The translations under genes were made by a program, and so were the position numbers. From the NCBI RefSeq assembly GCF_040712315.1, contig NC_134018.1, forward strand, positions 43,525,335 through 43,589,334: 64,000 nt of DNA, in the 5' to 3' direction. Each line of letters starts with the position of its first letter. The first letter of the stretch is position 1. This document shows positions 32,328 to 44,954 of this stretch, piece after piece. The notes beneath the pieces are model-generated. The model was given only the letters and a program-made list of their open reading frames with translations. It had not been told where the DNA came from and ran no database searches. The stretch comes from Castanea sativa (Eukaryota; Streptophyta; Magnoliopsida; Fagales; Fagaceae).

Positions 32328-32774
32328 ATTGACACTATCTGTGGGAAACTTGAACATTCTTGAGTTCATCACGTAACCATTGTGGGTTCAGGGTCAAACC
32401 TTGAAGAGTTTGTGGGGTCTCAACGTCAAGATTAGTTCCTTAATCTTGAGTGGAGGAGAGACCGTGAAATTAGTGTACACACCACTCATACAAGTAGGAG
32501 TCATTCTAGAAGTGGGAGTCATGTGTCTTAGGGAGAAAGCACTAAGAATATGCAGTTGGAGATTGACCACTTACGAAGGAAACTATGCTGTAAGCGATGA
32601 AGAGGGACTCCTTCAAGCTCAGAGGCTTCCTCTGATGGTGATAGTGATGATAGCTATAGGCCCAGATCAAGGACTCCCCCTAGTGAGTCTTTCTCGTGTG
32701 ATGAGGAGCGCCATTATTGGTAGAGGAGGAAAAGTCCATCTCACGGGAGCCTGGGCAATGTTGCTATAAGCAGG
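32328..32774 (+). other. Gypsy leader and decayed N-terminal gag
   Basis: Primer-site remnant, then sequence equivalent to the 5' leader and variable N-terminus of gag. The only ORF (32380-32769) does not follow the gag frame. Confidence 0.5.
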
Positions 32775-34905
32775 GCCTTGCGCTAGATTTCTAAATCACC
32801 ATTTACGCTGAGGATTAAAGGAGGAAAACTTCCTCGGTGGTTTACTCAGCCAACGTTTACCATGTATAATGGTAGGACAAACCTTGTGGAGCATGTTAGC
32901 CATTTCAATCAAAGAATGGTTGTTCATTCGAAGAATGAAGCCTTGATGTGCAAGGTGTTCCCATCTAGCCTGGGGTCGGTGGCGATGAGATGGTTTGATG
33001 GTTTGAAGGAATGTTCCATCAATTCCTTTTAGGAGCTTACTAGAGCTTTTGGAGCTCATTTTGTTACTTGCAGTAGGGTTACTCGTCCCTTAGATTCCCT
33101 TTTGTCTGTGACCATGCGAGAGGGTGAAACCTTGAAGACGTATTTGGACAAGTATTGGGAGATGTTTAATGAAATAAATGGAAATTTTGATGATGTGGCA
33201 ATAAAGACTTTCATAGTCGGCTTGCCTGCTGAGCACGATTTAAGGAAGTCTTTGACTAGAAAGCCTGCCAGAAGCGTACGTCAACTCATGAATCAAATTG
33301 ACAAATATAAATGGGTCGAGAAGGATCAGCAATAAGGAAAGGGGAAAACAAAGGTAGTTCCCTAAGACTGAAGGGATTTCAAATTGGAGAGGTACAACAA
33401 TAATCGGCCCAGGAGAGATTTTGCTGGTCATATTGGGCCTGTTGCTGCCCAAGTAGTCAGTACTGTGTTTAGGGAGCCTGTGCACCAAATTTTGGAGAAA
33501 ATAAAGAATGATCCATACTTTAAGTGGCCAAATAAGATTGGTGGAGACCCCTCGAAGCCAACCAAAGCATTCATTATTAGTATCACCAGGGCCGAGGACA
33601 TACTACAGAAGAATGTAGGACTTTATGAGATCATCTGGAGCAGTTGGTCAAATTTGGGAAGTTGAAACAATTCTTGTTTCTGCCTAATGGGCAAGGGAAC
33701 TAGGCAGTGTCTGGACACTTGAGGGGTGCTTTTTCAGGACCACCTTTGGGGGTGATCAGTGTTATTCTTGCTACCCTAGGTAGGACTGGTTATTATCCAT
33801 CTAGGGTGATGTCTATAGCTTGGTCAGTTGCTGAGGACCTGACCCCCGACCCTAAGAGGGGTAGAATGGAAGTCCAACCAGCATTGAGCTTTTTTGATGA
33901 GGATAAGGTGAGAATCCTACAGCCACATGATGATGCCCTAGTGGTTACCCTCAGGATTAGAGGGTATGATGTGAAAAGGGTTTTGGTAGATCAAGGCAGT
34001 GGTGCAGAGATCACATACCCTGATTTGTATAAGGGGCCCAAGTTGAGGCTCGAGGACTTGGCCTGCTATGATTCTCCTCTAGTGGGGTTTGATGGGAAGA
34101 CAGTCATCTGAAAGGGCCAAATTAGATTACCTGTTCAGGCAGGATCGGAAGTCGTGGAAGTGGACTTCATTGTAGTAGATGGATATTTCCCCTACATTGC
34201 TATCATAACAAGACCTTGGTTTCATGCCATGGGGGTTGTTTCTTCCACCTTGTACTTGAAGGTGAAGTATCTATTAGGAGATGAAGTTGAGGAGCTAATC
34301 GAGAGTCAATCTATGGCCAGGCAATGTTTCGTAGCAGCAATTAGACATCAGTCTGGGGGTGAGTCATCGCTCTCTGTGGAACAGGATTCATAGCAATCAA
34401 ATAGGATAGCCCTATCCACGGATGTGGTAGTAGAAGGGGCAAAGTGTGAAGAGTTAGAAAAAATTTTCATCGATGATGATGAAGATAATTTTTTCCAAGT
34501 GGGAGTTCAATTACCTCCTCAAGAGAAGGAAGAGTTAGTGCTTTCCTCAGGAAGAATGTTGATATGTTCGCATGGAGTGCTTATGAAGCTCTTGGTGTGG
34601 ATCTAGATTTTATCTGTCATCACCTAAACATTAATCCCTCAATTACCATTAAGAAGCAACCACCTCGGCGCTCTTCCAAAGAACATTCAAATGTTGTTAA
34701 GGAGGAGGTGATTAAATTTAAATGGGCCGGAGCAATAAAAGAAGTGTTTTATCCGGAGTGGTTGGCCAATACGATTGTGGTAAAAAAAAAGAATGGAAAG
34801 TGGCGAGTATGTGTGGACTTCACTGATCTAAACAAAGCTTGCCTCAAGGATCCCTTCCCGATACCTCAGATAGATCAATTGGTGGATGCAACAGTTGGCC
34901 ATCCT
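32775..34905 (+). pseudogene. Truncated Gypsy gag-protease-RT
   Basis: Collinear with the Tat element's gag and pol. Gag: FTMYNGRTNLVEHVSHFNQR...YLDKYWEMFNEING, with stops near 33029, 33334 and 33364. Protease: VLVDQGSGAEITYP (about 33985), one internal stop near 34111. Then UAG at 34391-34393 followed by CAA UCA, and RT in the same frame (CEELEKIFIDDDED...VVKKKNGKWRVCVDFTDLNK). RT is cut after the QLVDATVGH block at about 34905. The reading frame crosses the UAG exactly as in the other copy. Gag reads LKQFLFLPNGQG where the other copy has its gag stop. Confidence 0.88.
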
Positions 34906-37900
34906 CATAAACTAGTGAGTTACAAATGAATATACTATAACCAGTCACTGATCTTATTGTTTCAAGATATGTAGCTCAATCAGAATCTGCAAATCCCTTC
35001 ACATGTAACTTTGATTTTGATGAAAACAGAATTCCTTTCCCTGGTTCATTTTTCAGATATTGCAGTATCCTATACATAGCATCTAAGTAAGGTTTCTCAG
35101 GCTTAGCCATGTATTGGCTCAACCTATGCACTGCATAGGTAATATCTGGTCTAGTAATGGTCAAATACAACAATCTTCCAATCATCCTTCTATAAAAACT
35201 TGGATCCTTAAGCTCCTTTCTCTCATACTTACTTAATTTGATGTTTTGTTCCATTGGTGTTTTTGCTGGCTTACACCCTAGATATCCTACATCATTTAAC
35301 ACTTCAAGAACATACTTCCTTTGACATAAGGCTATTCCTTGATCTGATCTAGCAACTTCAAGTCCAAGAAAATATCTTAAGTCTCCCAAATCCTTCAATT
35401 TGAACCTCTGATCCAACAACAACTTGAACTCTGCAATCTCATCTTTGTTGTTACTAGCCACTAAAACATCATCTACATAAACCAATATGATCAAGAAAGA
35501 CTGATCTTTTTGTCTAGTGAAGAGAAAGTGATCAGCTTTGGATTGGATAAACCCTAACTCTTGAATTAAGGTATTGGAAAACTTGGCAAACCATTGCCTA
35601 AAGGCTTGCTGAAGTCCATAAAGAGACTTGTTCAACCTACAAACCTACTCCCCCTGGATATGAAACCCTGGTGGAAGAGCCATATAAACCTCCTTAGTCA
35701 AATCTCCATAAAGAAACGCACTGTTCACATCAAGTTGAGCAAGAAACCAACCCTTGACTGTAGCCACTGCCAAAAGACACTTAAAAGAAACCATCTTGGC
35801 TACTGGGGAAAATGTTTTAGTATAGTCAACTCCTCCGTTTTAAGTGAAACTCTTAGCAAAAAGCCGTGCCTTATATTTCTCTACAGAATCATCAGACTTA
35901 TATTTGACCTTGTAAACCCATTTACACCTTGTAGGCTTCTTATTGGCAGGCAAAGTGGTCAAGTCCAGGTGTTATTGGCTTCTAAAGCTGCTATTTTAGC
36001 AGCCATAGCTTCCTGCCATTTGGGGTCAGTAACTGCTTGATAATAATGTGAGGGTTCAATAATGGAAGAGATAGAACAACAAAAAGTCTTATAGGATGGA
36101 GAAAGGGAGTGATATGAAAGATGAGAAGATAAGGGGTGAAAAGTACCTGATTGAAGAACATTAGCAGTGGGTGGGGAAGTGACCATGTTACAATGGTAAT
36201 CCTAAAGATATGAAGGCGTTTTGTGAGCTCTAGTGGACTGTCTAATGGGAATAGGATCAGCAGGGGGCTTAGTAGGTTCAACAGGAACATCATGCAGAGA
36301 ATCATCATCAAGCTCATGATGAACGTGAAGAATAGTGTCATGCAAATTAGAGAAAACAGAAGTAGGAATAGAGGAATGAGATCTAGAGAGAGAAGGAACA
36401 TCATTAAAAGGAAGATGGGAAGTACAAGGCAAAGGTACAGAAGAGTCAACATGTGGACAAGAATCAGAAGTTTTATAAGGAAAAACCGATTCATGGAAGA
36501 TCACATCCCTTGAAATGAAAATAGAATGAGATGTTAAATCAAAAACCTTATACCCCTTGACATTAAAAGGATAACCAATGAATACACACCTCCTAGACCT
36601 AGGATCAAACTTAGTCCTAGTAGCAGCAATGGTGGAAGCAAAGTACTCACAACCAAACACTCTTAAATGATCATAAGAAGGTGGTTTATGAAACAAAAGT
36701 TCAAAATGAGTCTTATTATCTAACAAGGAAGAAGGTAACCTATTGATCAAATAGGCAGCAATTAAGACACATTCCCCCCAAAACTGAATAGGAAGATTGG
36801 ATTGAAATTGCAAAGCCCTGGCAATAGAAAGGAGGTGTTGATGCTTTCTTTCCACAAAAGAATATTGTTGTGGAGTATACACACAACTTTGTTGATATAT
36901 AATTTAGAACTAATGAAATTAGGCATATTGAACGTTAAAGCACTGTTAGTTCTGATCTGCTTTATTTTGACATTAAATTGAGTAAGAACCATAGTATGAA
37001 AAGAAATGATAAGAGATTGAACAACAGATTTAGTTTTCATTAAGTAAAACCCAAGTAACTCTAGTGGCATCATTAACAATAGTAAAAAAAAATTTACAAC
37101 CATCCAAGGTAGTTGTAGAATAAGGTCCCCAAACATCCATATGAAGAAGATCAAAAGTAGAATTGCTTATGTGATTATTAAAAGGAAAAGGCAAACGTTC
37201 TTGTTTAGCCAAATGACAGATACCACAAGTATTATTACAAGAATTTTGTAAGAAAGGAAAAACATGAGACAAAGCTTGCAATCTAGAATCTGAGGGGTGA
37301 CCTAATTTGAAGTGCCAAAGAGATGAGAGAGTACTGTGGCAAGCAGTTGTAGCTGAAAACTAATTGAAAGCTGAACTAAGTTTGTGACTGGACAGAAATT
37401 AATCTAGAGCAGCTGAAGAGATCTGCTGAAGACTACCAGATTGTAACAGGTATAATCCATCAAGTTGTTGGCCCACTCCAATCGTTCTTCAAGAGGCAAG
37501 GTCCCGAACAAAACAAAAGGTAGAAAGGAAAACAAGGCAACATGATTGTGTTTTAGTAATAGTACTAACAGAAAAGAGATTAAATGTGAAAGATGGCACA
37601 CATAGAACATTATTGGGGGTAAGGGAAGAAGACAAAACAATGGTTCCAATGTGTCACTAAAGCAGTTTCCCCATTAGGCAATTCAAATATGGCACTAGTA
37701 ATAGCAGTTATGGAAGACAATAAACTCACTGAACACACAATGTTGTTAGTAGCTCCAGTATCAATGACCCAAGTATTAGAACTGAAAGCCCTTTTGTTCA
37801 CTACTTTTGCAGAGAAAACAAAATAAGAAAAATTAATACAGGACATAGCAGTAGTAGAAGAAGACACTACATTTGTCAAAGGCATTTCTTTTCTTTGCAC

Positions 37901-38680
37901 TGCAGAAACAAGTGGGGAGCAAGGAGCAATCAAAGCTAGGAGCTATTGGCATTGCTCAAGAGTAAACATAGAGTTACTAGGACTTGTGTTTGCCACCAAT
38001 TCTTGTGGCTGAGAGACTGACACTTGGTGAGCCATTGTAGTCTTATTCTTGAACTTGAAGCCAGGAGGAAAACCATGCAACCTATAACACTTGTAAGTTG
38101 TGTGACTAGTTTTACCACAATGAGTACAAACTAGTTTGTCTTTACTTTTGCCACCAGGACCATTACCAACAAGATTGGCACCAAGATTTGCATTAACACT
38201 TGGAATTTTAGTAGCTAGAGTAATAGAATTAACCTTAACAACAGATGGATTTGTGACTGATCTCTGTGTTTCCTCTTGAATCAACAAAGAGTAAACCTTG
38301 CTAAGGGATAGAATTGGATCCAAAACTTGGGTCCTAACATGTAAGAATGATTCATTCAATCCCATCAAGAATTTCATTACTGACTCTCTGGCTTGTAAAT
38401 CATTAAGCCTTTTATTTATGTTATATACACACTTTCCACAAGTGCATGAAGGAAAAGGACTTAAATTCTGTAACTGCTCCCAAAGTACCTTCAATTGAAT
38501 AAAGAAATCACTTATAGACACCTCACCTTGATGTAGATCAGCAATCTTCTTTTGAAGATTGAAGACTCTTGGTCCATTAGTTTGAGCAAAACGATTCCTC
38601 AGATCATTCCAAATCTCTAAGGCAGTGTCTTCATAGATTATGCTTGCTTGAAATTTGGGTGAGACTGTATTGGTTAACCA
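34906..38680 (-). pseudogene. Copia copy 2: gag, PR, IN, RT, partial RNase H
   Basis: Minus strand, in order: gag (SISDFFIQLKVLWEQLQ, zinc knuckle CTHCGKTSHTTYKC), protease (WVIDTGATNNIV, about 37780), HHCC domain (WHFKLGHPSD...CGICHLAK), integrase ([16 protein letters not shown] keeps the Glu), RT with YVDD at 35479-35468, and the first part of RNase H (KGFADSD-stop, then RSVTGYSIFICNS). Several frameshifts and stops break it, for example near 37650, 37020, 36190 and 35640-35960. It ends abruptly at about 34906 where Gypsy RT begins on the other strand, so the 3' part and 3' LTR are gone. The N-terminal gag lies beyond an insertion, at 45967-46273. Confidence 0.88.
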
Positions 38681-38685
38681 AGTGC

Positions 38686-39681
38686 TGATAGGCTAAGAAT
38701 GTATTGACAATTAACTAATTAATTAGTCAAGTTAATTAATTAATTCAATTAACATGCAATACGCGTGGTAACTCAAACAAATCACCAACTTAATTGAATG
38801 TAGTGGAAAATAAAGTTGACACGGTGATTTGTTTACGAATGGGAAAAACCTTCAAGGCAAAAACTCAATTGGGTGATTTTAAGGTCACCACTCTCGAGAA
38901 TCTACTATTATCACAACAAGAGGTTACAAGTAAATGAATCTTAGTACCTTATACCAACCTACAGTTGAACCCTTACCCCAATACACAATTAGATTTGTTC
39001 TGTAGTGACAATCTCTCCTTTTCAATGCACGGCTTCTAGTACGTGACTAACCAATCGATGCACGAATCTAGGTACGTGACTAACCACCAACTTGAGAAGG
39101 ATATTGGCTGCAAAGTTCTTCAGTTCATCAACACGATGAAGATCACGAAGTTCCTTGGTTACAAAACCCTACGGCATACAAGTGTAGCAGCTTCTTTAAG
39201 AAAAAGATGAACTAGGACAAATTGTCTCCGGTCATAATATGCTTGAATAAAACCTTTGCATCAAGTTTCATCAACTGAGACGACCCTTAAAATAATCCTT
39301 ATATATGTTTAGGGTTGTGAGAAAAAAAAGCCTAAACACATACACGTGGATATGTGTGAAATCAGATTTGAAAAATTGATTTTTGAAAATGTCGATAGAT
39401 AGGTTATCTATCGAGCAGCTGTCGAGTATCGGGCTAAAACTGCCTTTTAAACCTTGATAAATGCCATCTGTCGAGCTAGCTATCGAGCTTTAAAATACAG
39501 CACTTTTTCACTTGTTTCTTGAACAGATTTGCTCAGCTTTAAATCTTGACTTGAATAACATGTTTCTTGAAAACTTAAACCATCCTAGATCTACCTAAAT
39601 ACAAGTAAAGTTCATTTTGTCAAATGATTAGTCAATTCTAAATGACATATGTTCTTAACATGATTAACACATGTCCTAACA
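38686..39681 (-). repeat. 3' LTR (in sense) of the nested element
   Basis: 996 bp. It contains a perfect 10-bp stem with a 3-nt loop at 39392-39414 and several TATCGAG-type motifs. Confidence 0.92.
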
Positions 39682-40215
39682 ATCTCCCCCTTTGGCAATC
39701 TGTGACAAAACCACAATAAACAACTGAACATATGAGAGAAGTCATAAATCACTAAACTCATACTCACTTGTTGAATACAATAAAATCTATCCTAACACAA
39801 GCTCTTGAAAAAATTTGAAAAAAGAGAGTTCATGGTATGAAAGACTTTGACAACCTGTATTTCTGAAACATTTTAAACAAAACTCATCACGGCATCTTAG
39901 TGTGAAACAGAAATAAAAGATTGCATACAATAAATAAGAAGCAGATGCATAAAGAGAGAAAAGAAACAACACATGAAGAGATAGGTGAAAGAAAGTAATA
40001 ACAACCTAAATATATATAAAAATAAGAGTACAAGGTTTGTTATCACAATGTAAGAACAATGTATCTAAAATAGAAAGAAAAGAAAAGATACAAAATTTCC
40101 TCACTACATCCCTCATAAAAAAAATAAGCACTCCCCCTAACTAAAATATCTCCTAAACTAACTCTCCCCCTAAGCATATGACTACTCTCATACCCAAAAC
40201 TACTTCCCATTTTTG
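39682..40215. other. 3' untranslated part of the nested element
   Basis: Non-coding. It begins with the purine tract (minus strand) next to the LTR. No gene is seen. Confidence 0.6.
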
Positions 40216-41133
40216 TCACGAATGACAAAGGATAAGTAACTGAGAAGCAGTCATCTTCTCGTCACCAGAAGAGCTGAAAGCCTCATCCTCATCAGCATTA
40301 CCATCAGAGTCACCACCATCGTCCCCGTCCTCAAAAGCCTCTAGAGAAGGAGAGGGAGACTCAAGATAGGAGACAATAGAGTGGTGAATGATCCTCGTGA
40401 TAGCATAAGGAAAGATAAACTTATCACGGGTCACCATATCCTTATAAACATCTATAGGGGAGAGTATGAAATGAGAGAGAAAGTCTATGGTAAGCCTCTC
40501 AATGAGGGACAACAAAAATCGAGCACGAGGCTCTGTAATAGAATTATAGTGAGACAAGGGATGTAAAAAAAATGTCATCACCATATTCAGGAATCTCGGA
40601 CCTTTAGCAAAGGCTGAGCATGAGGTTTTTTGACGTTCACCCCATGATGAAGGTGTCTCACAGAATAGAGACATGAGCTCGTCTTTAGATACAATTTTAA
40701 GACTACGGCAGTCGGGGTAATCAGGATGTGCTACCCTTGGAACGTGTAGCATCTCGGATATAAAATCCGGAGTGACGACAATGCACGTACCTTTAACGCG
40801 AGTGATGAAATGAGGTACAAAATAATCAAATTCGTGCATATTGGAGTAAAACTCCTATATGATCACAGAGGGACAAGTGACCGGGATGTCATAAAGGGAC
40901 TCCCAACCCCTACTGTAGATGACAGTGGGAAGGTCAATATCGAAAAAGTCCGAAAGAATGACTTGGCATTCCGAATGAATGCTGCGTAGAGAAAAGTTCT
41001 CCGAAAAGTCCTTACGGGCTTTATCATCATGAAACTGAACATAAGAGGGGGTATGATCAATAGAGAAAGAAGATGATGCCCCAAAACGAAAAGGGTTTCG
41101 AGACGGAGTAGACTCAACGCGCTTTGGTGCCAT
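40216..41133 (-). pseudogene. Additional 3' ORF of the nested element
   Basis: Starts MAPKRVESTPSRNPFRF at 41133 and reads through FDIDLPTVIYSRGWESLYDI, one in-frame UAG at 40857-40855, then HEFDYFVPHFITRVKGT and FAKGPRFLNMVMTFFLHPLSHY, ending in an acidic, Ser-rich tail (DGDDGGDSDGNADEDEAF). Without that stop it would be about 305 residues. It resembles the 'putative plant transposon protein' family found in plant LTR elements (PF20167 as I recall). No signal peptide or membrane segment is evident, so an envelope role is not supported. Its position after the missing pol matches the extra ORF of SIRE-type Copia elements. Confidence 0.65.
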
Positions 41134-41639
41134 TTCGCAGACTACTAAAGAGAAAGAGACACACACACACAAAAAAGTACCAAACGTAGTTAATATAAAG
41201 AAGATAGAAAAAGAATGGTACGTATGCATGAACATGTGACATGCAACAATAAATACATCATGGGCTCAGCTCAGTCCAATCCAATCCTATCAGCGCACAT
41301 GATTTCAACATATAGAACACATATCTATAATGCATGAAACATTGTTAAAATGCAAATGTGATGCAATGTATGAGTATATAAGATCATTTAAACAAAACCC
41401 AACCCAAAAATTTTGCAAAAACCTCATCAATTTTGAAAAACCTCAAAATTTTTCAAAAACCAAAAAACCTAGATCTATATGAATGAAATGCATGAAAAAG
41501 AGGGAAAACAAGATCATACCAGAGAAAGGAAGATCAAACTAGGCCGAATATCACTTGGGTATGAGGTTTAGAGAGAGAGTGAAAAGTGTTTGGGGAGGTG
41601 AAGGGATAGAATCTATCGAGAGAGATCGGAGAAAATGAG

Positions 41640-41990
41640 AGAAAGATTTGCGCTATGCTATATATAGAAAACACGAAGCTCGATGGATCGAGAGGTGTCG
41701 AGAAGCTATCGAGCACTAAATCTCGACAGATGAAGCTGTCGAGGTGCTATCGAGAGCTGTCCACAGTAAAGTGACTTCGATGGATCGAGAAGCTATCAAG
41801 CATCTATCAAGAAAACAGAAACTTCTCAATGGATTGAGAACCTGTCGAGAAGCTATCGAGACAAATTTTCAAAAACTTCGATGGATCAAGATTGCGTTAA
41901 CTTCTGTCAAGAAAGAAAGATCAAGAGGTTCGATAGATAGCTTAGCTATTGAGAGGTATCGAGAAGCTATTGAGATAAGCAAAAACAATT
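41640..41990. repeat. Dispersed TATCGAG/TCGATGGAT motif cluster
   Basis: Within 350 bp the block gaagctatcgag or a close variant recurs about six times, and tcgatggatcgag about four times, irregularly spaced. The same motif family occurs in the LTRs of this element. It is non-coding. Confidence 0.75.
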
Positions 41991-42386
41991 TTTCAAAGAA
42001 GAGAAAAAACACAGAAATGAATGCAATCAATCACGCTACTCAACCAAGGATCCAATCAACATTTTAAGCTCTCAAAAACATTTCTCAACAAGAAAAATGA
42101 CAAGCATTTAGATCCAAAACACACACACACACACACACACACTATCAAAAGTATCTAAGAATATTGCGTGTTGTGTTTGAAAAATATCGCAAGATTACAT
42201 AAGTGTCTACATGTTATGACAATTTGAGATATGAGAAAATCAATTTAACTCACACACAATTATAACTGCTTGATGGGGACTATCACCTTCGAGGTACATC
42301 TTTACAATCATATATAAAGCATTTTGATTCTTTTTGCTTTTATTTTTCTTTGCATTTTTTCTTTTAAGCATACCATGCATGGACAT

Positions 42387-42389
<3 letters not shown>

Positions 42390-42450
<61 letters not shown>

Positions 42451-42456
42451 AAGAGA
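42390..42456. repeat. (GA)n microsatellite
   Basis: Over 25 nearly perfect GA units inside the nested element. Confidence 0.95.
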
Positions 42457-42910
42457 AGAAATACCCAATGATGTTAAGCTTTTGAAATTGCACTTTTACT
42501 ATGCCGAAGCATACAGATGTCATTTTATGATTGGCGGGCAACAATGGTGAGATGTCTATTTATCCATTTCTCTTAGGATTTTCTAGTCATTCCTGTAAAA
42601 AAAAGTGATACGAGTGTTTAGTACAAAAGATTACTTAATCTTACTCATCACAAACACGAGCCACAAAGCTCACTTACTTAATTGTGCACAGAGATGCTCA
42701 TCTAAGCTACAAAAGATACAAAATTTAGAAAATTTTGTTTCAATGGCCATCCAAGGTACACTAGTACCAATGTACACAAAACACACACTGTTTTTGTATT
42801 ATTCTGATTTTTCAATTTTTTTTATTTTTAAGTAAAAACAAAATAAAGCAAAACTGAAAACAAACAAACGAAAACATGTTAAACAAAGCAAAGCATAACA
42901 CTATACTGAC

Positions 42911-44930
42911 TCAAAACAAGAAAGTAAAACACACAAGTAGTGCATAATCAAAAAGAGAGGGAGAGGGAAAAGTGATTAAATCACTTAGAGCCTTTTTTTT
43001 CTTCCACATCTTGGAAAAACCTTTTCGTTTAGCAAACCCTTGATCCGGCGGTGAAAGGGAAGAATTGAAACCATTCAAGTTCAAAAGGAACATGAGGGCT
43101 CTGAGTAGATCTCCAAGAGGAGCAAAAGAGGATGAAAACTGATTCTGGTTTCCAGATGAGATCATACTCTTGTTCTGTTGAGTGGCTAACCATTTATGGC
43201 AATTAGGTCGAGTTTGTCCAGTCGCTCCACAGTGATGATAGAGATGCTGCTTCTTCTGTTTAGACTTTTGATAACTGCTCTTCTTAGCACTAGAGTTTTT
43301 AGTCTCTTTTTTATAAAGTTTAGGGGGTGTTCCTAAGATAGATTTACCCTTGTCTATATTCTCACTACCTATGAAAGTTTTTACATCATTGTTCTCAGAT
43401 TTAATGTTATTAGCAGGAGAAACAAACACAGTAATACCGGAAGAAGCAATATTAGGAGAAGAGAAATCATACCTCAAACTGGTTCAATCAAAAATAGATT
43501 TCTGAAGGCTAAGCATCTTATCAAGCGTTGCACTTAAAGTCCTCTCCAACTGAGTTCTGACTTGGAACAACTCTACCTCAAGCTTCTTGCTCTTCTCAAC
43601 CAATAAATTGTTCTCAAATCTCAATGCTCCAATAGTCTGATTTGTTTAATCAAACTTCATGGAGATTTCTTCTCGTTCAAGCTTCACGTCACTGAGTTTT
43701 TTGGTGGCCAACCTATACAATTTCTCATGCTTTTCGGAGACTTTGTACAATTTAGCATAGTATGTAGGGATGTTATATTGTTCATCCATCTTCTCAAATT
43801 TAGACTCCACCAAGTCCTCTTCTTCATCCACTTCTTCAACAATCCCCTCAGTAGGATTTATAGTGGCAGTGAATGCATTCAGGATTCCATCATCCTCATT
43901 ATCCAAATCATCCTCAGGTTTGGTGTCGCTCAAAGTAGCAGCGAGTGCCTTGCTTTTCCCAATGGTCTTGAGTTACGTTGGGCACTCTTGTTTCATGTGT
44001 ATAAAGCCTTGACACCCAAAGCACTTTGGTCCTGAGGGAACAGTGTACTGACCACCATCCCTAGCATCCTTCTTCCCTTTATCTTAGCTCTTGAATTGTG
44101 AAGAACTGGATTACTTTCGGTCCTTCTCAAATCCTTTAGTATTGGCATTCTTCATAAACTTTTTGAACTGCCTTGTAATGTAGGATTTCATTTTAGAATC
44201 TTCATCATCAGAAGACTCATCTGTGTTACTGCTCTTGGCCTTTAATGCCATGCTTTTACCCTTACTAGATTTTCCAATCCTTGTTAAACCCAACCCATAG
44301 GTCTGCAGATTGCCAACCAGCTCTGCAAAAGGAATTTTGTCAATATCCTTTAATTCCTCAATTGTGGTGATCTTGGCATTGAATCTCTCAGATAGAAATT
44401 TGAGCACCTTTCTAACAATCTTGGGTTTGGGAATAGTTTCTCTAAGATTAAAGGCTGAGTTCACTATGTCCTTGAGCTTGGCATAGAACTCATCGAACGA
44501 CTCATCCTCTTCCATCTTGATCTCTTCAAAACTTGTAGTAAGCCTCTGAAGTTTTGAATCATTGACAGCCTTAGTTCCTTTATAGGCTGTCTGGAGGATG
44601 GTCCATGCTTCCTTTGCAGTTTCAGTAGAGAATATCTTCTTAAACTCCTCATTCATGACAGCACTGAATAAAGTATTCACTGCCCTGCTGTTGAAATTAG
44701 CCGCTTTGATCTTTGCATCATTCTAATCAGCCAGCGCTTTCTTAGGCTTGGTCCAACCTAGCTCTACAGCTTGCCACACTTTTTCATCTAATGACTACAA
44801 GAAAGCTCTCATGCGTACTTTCCAGTATGCATAGTTAGTGCCATCAAATAAAGGAGATATAATTAACGATTGTTCTCTATCTGTGACAACATGAGTCAAT
44901 GGATCACATAGCAAAGATTAATACTAATCA
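42911..44930 (-). pseudogene. Broken Copia-type gag of the nested element
   Basis: Minus-strand pieces follow gag order. They are DGTNYAYWKVRMRAFL (about 44850-44800, with stops), the UBN2-like domain MNEEFKKIFSTETAKEAWT (44680-44111), a zinc knuckle CFGCQGFIHMKQEC in another frame (about 44025-43985), an acidic segment (43933-43646), and a second knuckle-like HHCGATGQTRPNC (about 43240) that lacks its first Cys and the His. The long gag with two knuckles resembles SIRE/Maximus-type Copia. Several stops and frameshifts separate the parts, and no pol follows. Confidence 0.78.
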
Positions 44931-44954
44931 GAGTGTGCCTGCTTTGATACTACT

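Noticed and set aside
30222..34905. One Gypsy element from the LTR at 30222 to the gag-pol at 32775-34905
   Set aside because: The LTR is in the opposite orientation, has its own ACATA duplication, and belongs to another LTR family. The gag-pol has its own LTR at 31527.
40855..40857. UAG in the extra ORF of the nested element as a read-through stop
   Set aside because: The following bases are GAG-UUU, with no known leaky context; treated as decay.
40216..41133. Envelope protein in the nested element
   Set aside because: There is no signal peptide, membrane-spanning segment or cleavage site. It resembles a plant transposon protein family instead.
41744..42067. 107-residue plus-strand ORF
   Set aside because: It runs through the TATCGAG motif cluster; composition and position indicate chance.
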